From assembly GCA_030145015.1 (NCBI GenBank), contig JAQYWI010000237.1:1-7313 (forward strand): a stretch of 7,313 nt of DNA, read 5' to 3'. Made by a program: the position numbers and the translations under genes. Origin of the DNA: Desulfobacterales bacterium (GTDB taxonomy: Bacteria > Desulfobacterota > Desulfobacteria > Desulfobacterales > JAHEIW01). Under the pieces are notes generated by a model, which was not told the origin of the DNA, ran no database searches, and was given only the letters and a program-made list of their open reading frames with translations. Below are positions 1 through 5,859 of the stretch, in pieces; position 1 is the stretch's first letter; each line of letters starts with the position of its first letter.

Positions 1-311
1 CAGGCATCGATACAAAAGGGCATCTCGGTCACCGATGTTAAGAAATCAATGAACGCTTTGAATTCCTGGCCGGTGTTGGCAACAATGTCAGCCATGCCGG
101 GAACACCCGTCTCAGCAGAAAGTTTATCCTGGGTCCTGAGAAGCGCGGCGGCCCGCCCCTCATCAAATCCTTCCTTGCGCTTGCCCTTAAAAATCCGGTC
201 GCCTTTCTGGAAAATAGAAGAACAGATAACCGTAGGGTAGTCTCCGGGTTGCCCGCCAAACTTCACGCCTCCGACTTCACAAACTTTTTGTTCGGTTTCA
301 AATGTAAACAT
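1..311 (-). CDS. MtrH/MtgA-like methyltetrahydropterin methyltransferase, N-terminal part (3' end beyond window)
   Basis: The visible 103 residues match the start of the family that includes tetrahydromethanopterin S-methyltransferase subunit H (MtrH) and the bacterial methyltransferase MtgA. These proteins move a methyl group between a corrinoid protein and a tetrahydropterin (tetrahydrofolate in bacteria). The recognisable part is the N-terminal block VGGVKFGGQPGDYPT (residues 13-27), followed by a helical region and the beginning of a TIM-barrel strand (EMPFCIDA, residues 96-103), where the window cuts the gene. The ATG at 311-309 is chosen because GGAGG (322-318) lies 6 nt upstream. The gene begins about 70 nt after the DsrE-family gene with no terminator seen between them, so the two are probably co-transcribed. 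The family call is from remembered sequence pattern; whether it serves methyl-THF formation from glycine betaine or from another substrate cannot be told from the fragment. Confidence 0.8.
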   Translation of the reverse strand, partial: MFTFETEQKVCEVGGVKFGGQPGDYPTVICSSIFQKGDRIFKGKRKEGFDEGRAAALLRTQDKLSAETGVPGMADIVANTGQEFKAFIDFLTSVTEMPFCIDA

Positions 312-381
312 GTATAGCCTCCGCATGTAAAGCGTTTAAGCGATACCTTATACTCAAACCTCGAAGCATCCGTCAACGACT

Positions 382-798
382 TTAAAAACTGAGCGTTGCA
401 TGCGCCTCGGTAGCAAGTACGATTAAGTTCATCGCCCCCGCTGCCTTTACCTCAGGAAGCAAATCAGCTTCTGCTATTTTTTTGTTGGCCATTGTCTGGG
501 TACAGCACTGAATCTCAACACCCATCTCCAATGCTTCCTGAAGTCTCAGGGCAAGCGTAGGAACTCCGGGCACAGGCTTTTCATTTTTTTCGATACTCCC
601 TTTTACCATGATATCAACCGCATTCTGGACGCAAAAAAGTATCGTTTTAAGACTGGCGGCGGCAGCCAGCGTGGCAAACATCAAGGCCGAACGGGCGCTG
701 GCACTTCTTTCGAACCCCGCAGTGCATAAAACAATAAAATGCTTTTGCGGATCCTTAGAATTTGACTCTTCTAAATTAGAGTCTTTCGTGGTTGTCAT
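382..798 (-). CDS. DsrE/DsrF-family protein
   Basis: This 138-residue protein has a DsrE-fold pattern. After a polar N-terminal tail (1-19) comes a first beta strand FIVLCTAG (21-28), then a helix rich in small residues (SARSALMFATLAAAASL, 34-50), a second strand TILFCVQ (52-58) followed by VDIMVKG, a helix (80-91), the strand-Cys segment VEIQCCTQT (94-102) and a last strand NLIVLAT (124-130). DsrE-fold proteins include sulfur carriers of the Dsr/Tus systems and many proteins of unknown role. C98/C99 sits where the active cysteine of sulfurtransferase-like members lies, so persulfide or thiol chemistry is possible but unproven. There are no dsrF/dsrH or dsrC neighbours, so this is not a canonical DsrEFH trimer. 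The start is the ATG at 798-796, preceded by a purine-rich AAAGGAAAGGGG. The MtrH/MtgA-like gene follows in the same direction, suggesting a link to methyl transfer. Confidence 0.72.
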   Translation of the reverse strand: MTTTKDSNLEESNSKDPQKHFIVLCTAGFERSASARSALMFATLAAAASLKTILFCVQNAVDIMVKGSIEKNEKPVPGVPTLALRLQEALEMGVEIQCCTQTMANKKIAEADLLPEVKAAGAMNLIVLATEAHATLSF

Positions 799-1029
799 AT
801 CGCCCCTTTCCTTTAAAAATTAAATTGATCGATCCGCCTTGAGAATTAAGATTGGTGGTAGTTGTCAATGCCAAGAAAGCCCCCCCCCCTGCTGCTGATC
901 GAAATTATCCTTAAAAACTCTGGCTGTGGTATATCACGTTTTGGATTTGGCGCAAAGCCGCTTACCCCTCGAAGTCACATTTAACATAGACTGCCCGGCA
1001 ATCGAAAAAATCGATTAAAATTATATCTT
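799..1029. other. Intergenic region, leader of the DsrE/MtrH-like unit
   Basis: This stretch between the terminator and the DsrE gene holds no convincing open frame on either strand. It contains the C10 tract, an isolated TTGACA (868-863, minus strand) and the near-palindrome GTGGTATATCAC (926-937). Because the upstream operon ends at an intrinsic terminator, the promoter for the DsrE/MtrH-like genes should lie here. An activator-dependent promoter would fit the lack of a clear -10 box, but that is inference. Confidence 0.5.
880..889. repeat. C10 homopolymer tract upstream of the DsrE-family gene
   Basis: Ten consecutive C (ten G on the transcribed minus strand) lie in the non-coding region about 80 nt before the DsrE start. 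A perfect TTGACA on the minus strand (868-863) lies 11 nt downstream of the tract. No good -10 box follows at 16-18 nt spacing, so I do not call a complete promoter. Such tracts are prone to slippage, both in cells and in sequencing. Confidence 0.85.
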
Positions 1030-1067
1030 AAAAAAAACCTGGGTGCAGGCCATAGGGCCTGCACCCA
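1030..1067 (-). terminator. Rho-independent terminator of the transporter/UroD/CMD operon
   Basis: Read on the minus strand, a 12-bp perfect GC-rich stem (arms 1056-1067 and 1040-1051, sequence GGGTGCAGGCC and its complement plus one A-T pair) closes a 4-nt loop. It is followed by two G residues and then eight T (1037-1030). This is a textbook intrinsic terminator, about 80 nt after the CMD-family stop codon, and separates that operon from the DsrE gene. Confidence 0.92.
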
Positions 1068-1146
1068 TCGATGTTTCTGGGCTGACTAACTGGCCTTAAG
1101 TACAATGGGCCCACACCTGTTTGATAAGACTTGCAACGAACCAGCC

Positions 1147-1656
1147 TTAGAAAACGCCATGGTCGAACTTTGGCGGTTTCAGGTATTCCCAGTCTTCGCC
1201 CGCTTCCATTTTTTGGGCAATTTCAACGCACTTGGCGGCATACTCAAACGCATAGGGGATGCCGTTGCCGTTCGGTACGAAGCCGGCCAGCATCATGCCC
1301 ACCGCCGCGGCCTCAAAAACCTCCCCGACGGTTGCGCCGGCCTTGACAGCCGGAACCACATGAATGATACACCTGGGTGACATGTAGGCAACTCCGCCGG
1401 CCATAAAAATCAATTCCTTAATTTTCCGTGGCAGGTTTCCATCCGCCCAGATCGAATTATAGAAATCGGCAAAGGTCTTGCCGCATTGAGGAGCCAGCTG
1501 GTTAATCACTTTGAACATTCTGGGGGTAAAGAGCATTTTTTCTTCCATATATTTATCAGCTTGTTCCGCAGTTAAATTCTCAGCCATGATTCTCTCCTTT
1601 CCGGTGCTTTCCGGCCCCATAGCCGGAAATGATTTAAGGGTTTCAAGAATACCCAT
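1147..1656 (-). CDS. Carboxymuconolactone decarboxylase (CMD/AhpD)-family protein
   Basis: This small alpha-helical protein is of the CMD/AhpD family, whose members are decarboxylases or thiol peroxidase partners. The core is the segment KELIFMAGGVAYMSPRCIIH followed by a helix with VGEVFEAAAVGMMLAG. AhpD-like members carry E-x-x-C-x-x-C-x-x-H; here the first Cys is replaced by Ser (S-P-R-C-I-I-H), so the disulfide-forming CxxC is absent and redox activity is doubtful. Two in-frame starts each have a strong ribosome binding site. ATG 1656 has GGGGAGG (1668-1662) 5 nt upstream and gives 169 residues; ATG 1587 has AAAGGAGA with GGAG at 1597-1594 and gives 146 residues. I annotate the longer form; the shorter one starts right at the family homology. 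It follows the UroD-family gene in the same operon and is the last gene before the terminator. Its role in methyl metabolism is unknown. Confidence 0.8.
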   Translation of the reverse strand: MGILETLKSFPAMGPESTGKERIMAENLTAEQADKYMEEKMLFTPRMFKVINQLAPQCGKTFADFYNSIWADGNLPRKIKELIFMAGGVAYMSPRCIIHVVPAVKAGATVGEVFEAAAVGMMLAGFVPNGNGIPYAFEYAAKCVEIAQKMEAGEDWEYLKPPKFDHGVF

Positions 1657-1693
1657 TTTTACCTCCCCAGTTCGGGTCACTGGTAAGCTTCTT

Positions 1694-1704
1694 TCACCTC
1701 CTTT
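1694..1704 (-). promoter_or_regulatory. Extra perfect Shine-Dalgarno sequence without a well-placed start
   Basis: AAAGGAGGTGA on the minus strand is a near-perfect match to the anti-SD sequence of 16S rRNA. It lies 20 nt after the UroD-family stop codon. The first possible start downstream is a GTG at 1680-1678, 16 nt from the GGAGG core, which is too far for normal initiation. That GTG is in frame with the CMD-family gene and would add 8 residues. It may be a ribosome standby site or a leftover. Confidence 0.55.
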
Positions 1705-1723
1705 CCGGGTGGGATTTGACAGA

Positions 1724-2752
1724 TCACAGTTTGCATTCTTGGGCCACCTGTATGAATTTCGTAATGTTCTCATAAGGAACATCGGGTGGTATATCGCAGC
1801 CCGGCATCAGGACAAAAGCCCCATCCGTGCCGGCGGCCCCCACAATTTGTTTGCAGGTGCTTTCGACGAGTTCAACACTGCCCTGAAGCATGACCTCGAC
1901 AGGATTGACATTCCCGGCAAAGCACATCTTGCCGTACAGCAGTTCTTTTGCCTTGGCGATATCTGTTTTGTGATCGACACTGATGCAGCTTGCCCCTGTT
2001 CCGGGGAACAGTTCAATGCGGTCGGTGGTATCACCGCAAATATGTAGGAGTGTATGGACATTCTTTGATTTCGCCCAGTCCGTGAACTTCTTTAAATAGG
2101 GCGCGGCAAACCGTTCAAATTGTTTTTTGGATACTAAATCCCCTGATGCGGTGGGATCAGCCAGACTGATGACCTCTAGGGTTCCATCATTGACAACAGG
2201 TTCGTAGAGGTGAATGAGCAGTTCGGTGGCAAAATCAAGGATTTTTTCAACCAGGTCTGGATTTTTATATGTTGCTTTCATCATGACTTCTTCTCCAAAA
2301 AGCCGGGCCGCATTCGTAAAGGGGCCCCAGGCCGTCATGGTAACAACAAACTGATCTCCAATTGCTTCCTTGGTCCGCCGCAAAGCCTCCTTTACCGTGT
2401 TTGTGGTTTCATCCTTATCGAGGTCCTCTATATTTAGTTTTGCCAGATCTTCTTCCGAACTTATTATGGGGTCCTCAAGGTCCGGTGCACCCACTTCGCG
2501 AAACTTAATCTTGCCGCCAAGGGCGGCCGTGTGAAAATTGTTATACCCTGAGCCTGCATAAACAATATCGCACTGAAGCGTTTTACTACTATCGACAAGC
2601 ATCCGGGTCATCTTGTCAGCATCTGTTGAAAGCGCTTCAAAGGATGACCCCCATTTATGAATGCTCCACATGCCGCCACCGAAAAGGGTTACCGGAACCC
2701 TCTCGGGTTTTCCGCCTTCAAAGGCGCTCAGCATAATCTCTTTTGGTGTCAT
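1724..2752 (-). CDS. Uroporphyrinogen decarboxylase-superfamily (MtaA-like) cobamide methyltransferase
   Basis: The 342-residue protein belongs to the UroD superfamily, in the branch of MtaA/MtbA/CmuA-type methyltransferases, not haem-pathway HemE. It has no HemE-type N-terminal arginine signature (HemE has an RQAGR-like block; here the region reads VPVTLFGGGMWS). It does have the zinc motif of the methyltransferase branch: H237-I-C239 in LLHICGD and C319 in MPGCDIPP, fitting His-X-Cys-Xn-Cys. Also typical are LADPTASGD (197-205) and FAGNVNP (278-284). Such enzymes pass a methyl group from a methylated corrinoid protein to a thiol (coenzyme M in methanogens) or act in tetrahydrofolate-linked demethylation in bacteria. 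The ATG at 2752 is chosen because AAAGGAGG sits 5 nt upstream; a longer frame would run into the transporter gene. It begins 56 nt after the symporter stop and is probably co-transcribed with it. The true acceptor is unknown. Confidence 0.85.
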   Translation of the reverse strand: MTPKEIMLSAFEGGKPERVPVTLFGGGMWSIHKWGSSFEALSTDADKMTRMLVDSSKTLQCDIVYAGSGYNNFHTAALGGKIKFREVGAPDLEDPIISSEEDLAKLNIEDLDKDETTNTVKEALRRTKEAIGDQFVVTMTAWGPFTNAARLFGEEVMMKATYKNPDLVEKILDFATELLIHLYEPVVNDGTLEVISLADPTASGDLVSKKQFERFAAPYLKKFTDWAKSKNVHTLLHICGDTTDRIELFPGTGASCISVDHKTDIAKAKELLYGKMCFAGNVNPVEVMLQGSVELVESTCKQIVGAAGTDGAFVLMPGCDIPPDVPYENITKFIQVAQECKL

Positions 2753-2808
2753 AAAATCCTCCTTTCGGATCCTTTTTTTGATTACAAATTTATCATCCTG
2801 TTGCTTTT

Positions 2809-4221
2809 TTATGGTTCCGTGGATGTAGGCTTGCCAATTTGTTTTGGCAGTTGGGATTGATAAGAAGTCCAGGGCAGCAACAAACCAAGGGCGGTGAGGA
2901 CGTAAGCAATTATTGTTGTGGAAAAGGCCGGGTGCACACCCCATAAGAAAGGCCTCTTAAGGCTTAAAAGAATACCCAAGATTGCCACCACGAGGATAAT
3001 TGCAGAACCGATTCCCTTTTTCAGCTTACGCGGTGAAAACCAGGCGGCCAACAGAGGTCCAATGAAAAGCGCTCCGGGGGCAATGAAAAGCAAGACCAGC
3101 ATGATAATTTCCTGCCGGGCCTTCAATGCAAGCAACCAAGCAAAAGCGCCATACAAAAGACAAACAAGCACGGAATAGCCGAATACCCTTCGGTCAGCAG
3201 CCCGGGGGTTGATGTAGCGTTGATATATATCTCTTACAAATATCGTTGCAGAAGAATGGATCCAGGAATCGGCGCAAGACATACATGCAGCGATAACGGC
3301 TGCTAGAAATATACCCCCAATTACAGGGGGAAATATGGTGAGCATGACTTTAGGGACTGCCATTGCAGGGTTGATTTCCGGAAGCGTGATCCGGGCTATC
3401 AACCCGGCAAACACCGCTAAAAAGCCGATAGGGAAGATAAGGAGTCCGGCGATGAGCCCTGACCATTTTGCTTTGGCAGGGGTTTCAACAGCTGCGGACT
3501 TTTGGATCCACGCCTGACTTATAAAGCCGAACATCAATAACACGCCTAAATATGCGGTTAAACGAATAGGTCCTATGGCAGACCACGAGCTATGACCTTC
3601 CGGGAGCTGAGCCAGTATCGCCCCATAACCGCCAAATTTTATAATGGAAAAAATCGCCAACAAGGTGAGACCGAGATAAATGAAGAGCATTTGGAAGGCA
3701 TCGGTGTAGCCGATTGCCCACATCCCCCCGATCATAACATACGCAATAATGACAAATGCGGCGATGCTAATGGCGACCCCCTGCGAGATTCCTGTCAGGG
3801 TCGACAAAATCATTCCCGCTACCAAGAATTGAGCTGCAGTTGGGGGGATAAAAATAATTATTCCAATGATGGCGACAATAATTCTGGCACTAGAACCGTA
3901 GTAGTCCTCAAGCAATTCGGGGATGGTATATTTTAAGGATTTTCGGAAGCGCGCCGCAGCGATCCACATGCTGAAAAACAAACAGGTGCCAAGAATAGTG
4001 GGATATAAAACAGCTGAGATCCCGACGGAATAACCAAGTTCCCCGACGCCCACCGTGACCCCCGAGCCGACCAGGGTTGCGGCAATACTCAATGTTGCCA
4101 TCCACGCCGGCATCTTTCTTCCGGCAAGCGCATAATCTTCGGAGTTCTTGGTGCGGAACTTGCCGGCAAATCCCAATAGCATACACACGGATAAATAGAT
4201 GACTACGATTGACAGCGTCAT
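2809..4221 (-). CDS. Sodium:solute symporter (SSS) family transporter
   Basis: This 470-residue integral membrane protein has about 12-13 hydrophobic segments, typical of the SSS family (PutP, PanF and SGLT relatives), which drive solute uptake with the sodium gradient. Family signatures are the N-terminal DYALAGRKMPAW (29-40) followed by the TM with LVGSGVTVG (50-58), GGMWAIGYTDAFQ (165-177), and AACMSCADSWIHSSATIFVRD (311-331), equivalent to the PutP segment that carries sodium ligands. The usual Ser-Thr pair there reads Ser315-Cys316. The start ATG at 4221 has AGAAGG about 6 nt upstream; it is the first gene after a good promoter. It heads an operon with a MtaA-like methyltransferase and a CMD-family protein, so its cargo is plausibly a methylated compound (betaine-like, methylated amine or methyl-sulfur compound). 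That is inference from context only. Confidence 0.9.
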   Translation of the reverse strand: MTLSIVVIYLSVCMLLGFAGKFRTKNSEDYALAGRKMPAWMATLSIAATLVGSGVTVGVGELGYSVGISAVLYPTILGTCLFFSMWIAAARFRKSLKYTIPELLEDYYGSSARIIVAIIGIIIFIPPTAAQFLVAGMILSTLTGISQGVAISIAAFVIIAYVMIGGMWAIGYTDAFQMLFIYLGLTLLAIFSIIKFGGYGAILAQLPEGHSSWSAIGPIRLTAYLGVLLMFGFISQAWIQKSAAVETPAKAKWSGLIAGLLIFPIGFLAVFAGLIARITLPEINPAMAVPKVMLTIFPPVIGGIFLAAVIAACMSCADSWIHSSATIFVRDIYQRYINPRAADRRVFGYSVLVCLLYGAFAWLLALKARQEIIMLVLLFIAPGALFIGPLLAAWFSPRKLKKGIGSAIILVVAILGILLSLKRPFLWGVHPAFSTTIIAYVLTALGLLLPWTSYQSQLPKQIGKPTSTEP

Positions 4222-4267
4222 ACCAGCCTTCTGGCTTCAATGATGATAAGCGGTTTTTTTGGGTGGG

Positions 4268-4296
4268 TATATACCACGGAGTGGCATAGACTTCAA
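4268..4296 (-). promoter_or_regulatory. Sigma-70-type promoter of the symporter operon
   Basis: On the minus strand TTGAAG (4296-4291) and TATATA (4273-4268) are separated by exactly 17 nt. Transcription would start near 4261, giving a leader of about 40 nt before the symporter ATG. The spacer holds an inverted repeat CCAC-TCC-GTGG (4284-4274) abutting the -10 box, a possible operator. The -10 lies within a near-palindrome (4263-4277). Confidence 0.6.
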
Positions 4297-4532
4297 CGCT
4301 AAAGTTATTATTCTCAAAAAGGTCAGGCTGCCCGATAGCGTGCGGGAAAAGATAAGTCTACAGCAAAGACTCAGAAACCCGGAATTAAGTTGAGATAATA
4401 ACAATATGAAGTTTCTTAGATGGTTGCGAATGTCACACCGGACTTGAATACATCGGCTTACGCGACGAGGATAGATTCACGCGACGCTGTCTCAGGGTAA
4501 AAAAAGCGCCTTCACCATAAATTAGGGTGGAC
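4297..4532. other. Intergenic region with no gene seen
   Basis: This stretch lies between the symporter promoter and the OsmC-like remnant. No frame with plausible protein content is seen on either strand. The only local structure noted is a direct repeat ACGCGACG (4460-4467 and 4479-4486), spaced about two helical turns, which might be a protein-binding site. A run of seven A (4499-4505) could be the T-tract of a minus-strand terminator, but its hairpin is weak. Confidence 0.5.
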
Positions 4533-4769
4533 TTATATTACCTGTAAAGAGGTTGAAACCTCTACCGGTCGTGTTAAGGCTACGTCCACGGGTGACGTAT
4601 TGATGACATGTTCGTGTAATTCTTGAAGTGCCTCAGCAGCGGCATTTCCTTTAAGCTTTACGTTGGCCTTTATGCTTTTGTAGCCGGGCAATTTGTCCAT
4701 GTTTAAGTCTTCAGGCGGCTCCAGCCCAAGAAAACCGGGCAAATCAACAACCTGATTTATAAGCCAGCG
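4533..4769 (-). pseudogene. OsmC-like protein, C-terminal remnant
   Basis: About 79 codons, open in the frame that follows the TAG at 4772-4770, encode what resembles the C-terminal domain of OsmC/Ohr-family proteins. The recognisable pieces are VVDLPGFLGLEPP, a beta segment IKANVKLKGN, a helix AAAEALQELHEHVIN and the closing SPVDVALTRPVEV. The last piece corresponds to the family's usual SPV-x-x-x-L-x-x-PVPV ending, where the second catalytic Cys of other OsmC proteins has been replaced or lost. The N-terminal half of the domain, with the first catalytic cysteine, is missing. No ATG with a ribosome binding site precedes the homology; the first in-frame candidates are TTG 4742 and an internal ATG. 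I interpret it as a broken gene joined to a cobD stub. The reading frame has stayed open, so the join may be recent, or a short peptide may still be made. Confidence 0.55.
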
Positions 4770-4820
4770 CTAAAGGTGCGCCGCCAATTCAATACGGTTG
4801 CCACCGTGTCCGCGTAACAT
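4770..4820 (-). pseudogene. cobD: 5' stub of cobD (threonine-phosphate decarboxylase)
   Basis: The frame starting at ATG 4820 reads MLRGHGGNRIELAAHL and then TAG (4772-4770). This 16-residue piece matches the start of L-threonine-O-3-phosphate decarboxylase (CobD/CobC), which typically begins with a Gly-His-Gly-Gly-(Asn/Asp) motif followed by a short helix. CobD makes the aminopropanol phosphate linker of cobalamin and is commonly a neighbour of cobS and cobU. The ATG overlaps the cobS stop codon by one base (TAATG), a classic coupling arrangement expected for a once-functional next gene in the operon. Everything after residue 16 of a roughly 360-residue enzyme is missing, and the sequence after the TAG resembles OsmC instead. 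The identification rests on a short match, but its position in the operon supports it. Confidence 0.6.
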
Positions 4821-5542
4821 TACCATCCTCCGACAGAAGCCGTTAGAAACAATCCCGCTTCGGTTAATTCCGTCATGGCGCCCAGCATATCACCCGTGAT
4901 GCATCCCATCCGCTTTTTATAGAAGAAAAGAATTGAACCGATGATGATCGCAAAGGCCAGGTTCAGCCAGAGTGCCTTTAGTCCTAAAAGCAAAGAAAAG
5001 CCCATGGGCAGGAGCAAACCCCAGAAGTGCTTCCATGATAATTTTTCATGAAAAAAGGGTTTGCCGGTGCCGTCAGGTCGGCCGTATGGCAAATAGCGCA
5101 TACCAAACAGAATTCCGGCTCTGGCATAGGCCGGAACAATGATCAAAAAGATACTGCGGTGGTAACTTAGGCTTGCAATACCGCCCCATTTTATTGCCAG
5201 TCCGAATAAAATCGCTACCAAACCCATGGTTCCGATGCGGCTGTCTTTCATGATCTCAAGCGCTTTATCCCGGGGACGCGATCCCAAAAGACCGTCGGCG
5301 GTATCTCCCAGCCCATCAAGGTGAAAGGCGCCGGTTAGCACGGCCAGTAAAATGATATCGAGCAGGGCCACAACCGGTGGTGTCCAGAATCTGACGACGA
5401 TGGCGTCGAAACCCGCCACCAGCAGGCCCAGTAGAATACCCACCAGCGGGAAATAGGGAACCATTTTGGGCGGATCAAACGATTGGGCCTTTCCCAATGG
5501 AAGTATCGTGATGAATTGTAGAGCTGAGATTAAGTTGCGCAT
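4820..5542 (-). CDS. cobS: Adenosylcobinamide-GDP ribazoletransferase (cobalamin synthase)
   Basis: CobS joins adenosylcobinamide-GDP to alpha-ribazole (or its 5'-phosphate), closing the nucleotide loop of cobalamin; it is an integral membrane protein. The 240 residues are the usual length. Diagnostic features are the N-terminal LQFITILPLG (8-17), the conserved HLDGLGDTADG (74-84) with its acidic residues D76, D80 and D83, and MKDSRIGTMG (98-107). Several hydrophobic segments follow. The ATG at 5542 gives the expected N-terminus, but no clear Shine-Dalgarno lies upstream (only GAACC-like bases), and the upstream region is a repeat-rich segment. Expression may therefore be weak or altered compared with the ancestral operon. 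The stop codon overlaps the ATG of the cobD stub (TAATG). Confidence 0.96.
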   Translation of the reverse strand: MRNLISALQFITILPLGKAQSFDPPKMVPYFPLVGILLGLLVAGFDAIVVRFWTPPVVALLDIILLAVLTGAFHLDGLGDTADGLLGSRPRDKALEIMKDSRIGTMGLVAILFGLAIKWGGIASLSYHRSIFLIIVPAYARAGILFGMRYLPYGRPDGTGKPFFHEKLSWKHFWGLLLPMGFSLLLGLKALWLNLAFAIIIGSILFFYKKRMGCITGDMLGAMTELTEAGLFLTASVGGW

Positions 5543-5686
5543 AAGTTCAAAGGTTCAGGGTCAATAGATAAGTAATGAGGGCTGAGGACTGGGCAAAAAA
5601 CCAGCCTGCCAGCCGACCATTTCCACATGACTTGCGTGCCCGCAATAGCTATAGCGACGGTGGGTCGTTTTCCGCCATGGATCGCT

Positions 5687-5723
5687 TGCCAAGGCGTAGC
5701 TCATCAGAGCGAAGACTGGTCCT
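5687..5723. repeat. 37-bp direct repeat, copy 1
   Basis: This unit begins TGCCAAGGCGTAGCTC and ends CAGAGCGAAGACTGGTCCT. It aligns without gaps to 5743-5779, with about eight mismatches, at a period of 56 bp. The hairpin-forming core present in copy 2 is degenerate here. Confidence 0.75.
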
Positions 5724-5742
5724 CCTGGGGCTATGAGTTGCC

Positions 5743-5779
5743 TGCCGCGGCGAAGCTCGCCAGAGCGAAGAGGGGTCCT
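5743..5779. repeat. 37-bp direct repeat, copy 2
   Basis: This unit begins TGCCGCGGCGAAGCTC and ends CAGAGCGAAGAGGGGTCCT. Its core GGCGA-AGC-TCGCC forms a perfect 5-bp stem with a 3-nt loop. Two copies only, with a 19-bp gap, argue against CRISPR; it resembles short interspersed palindromic repeats. Confidence 0.75.
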
Positions 5780-5859
5780 TTTCCATCATGAGCTGGCACG
5801 GTCATTTTTTTGCCCTTTTATTTCGATATACCTCAGACCTCAGTCCTCAGCACACAGCC

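Noticed and set aside
382..798. DsrE subunit of a canonical DsrEFH sulfur relay
   Set aside because: No dsrF, dsrH or dsrC genes are adjacent, and the sequence only supports the general fold.
49..1380. Plus-strand open frames opposite the MtrH-like, DsrE and CMD genes
   Set aside because: They lie antisense to well-supported minus-strand genes, lack ribosome binding sites and have low-complexity, Arg/Pro/Ser-rich translations typical of shadow frames.
1724..2752. Haem-pathway uroporphyrinogen decarboxylase (hemE)
   Set aside because: The N-terminal arginine signature of HemE is absent and the His-X-Cys...Cys zinc motif of the MtaA-like branch is present.
2753..2944. A longer N-terminus for the UroD-family gene, starting inside the symporter gene
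   Set aside because: The extra residues do not look like the family, would overlap the symporter, and a strong ribosome binding site sits right before ATG 2752.
4499..4530. Intrinsic terminator after the OsmC-like remnant on the minus strand
   Set aside because: There is a T7 tract, but the only hairpin (CACC/GGTG with a 9-nt loop) is four base pairs and not adjacent to the T run; too weak to call.
5543..5570. Separate promoter for cobS (TTGACC on the minus strand near 5565-5560)
   Set aside because: A -10 box at proper spacing would fall at or inside the cobS start and none is visible.
5687..5779. CRISPR array
   Set aside because: Only two imperfect units, a 19-bp gap and no cas genes.
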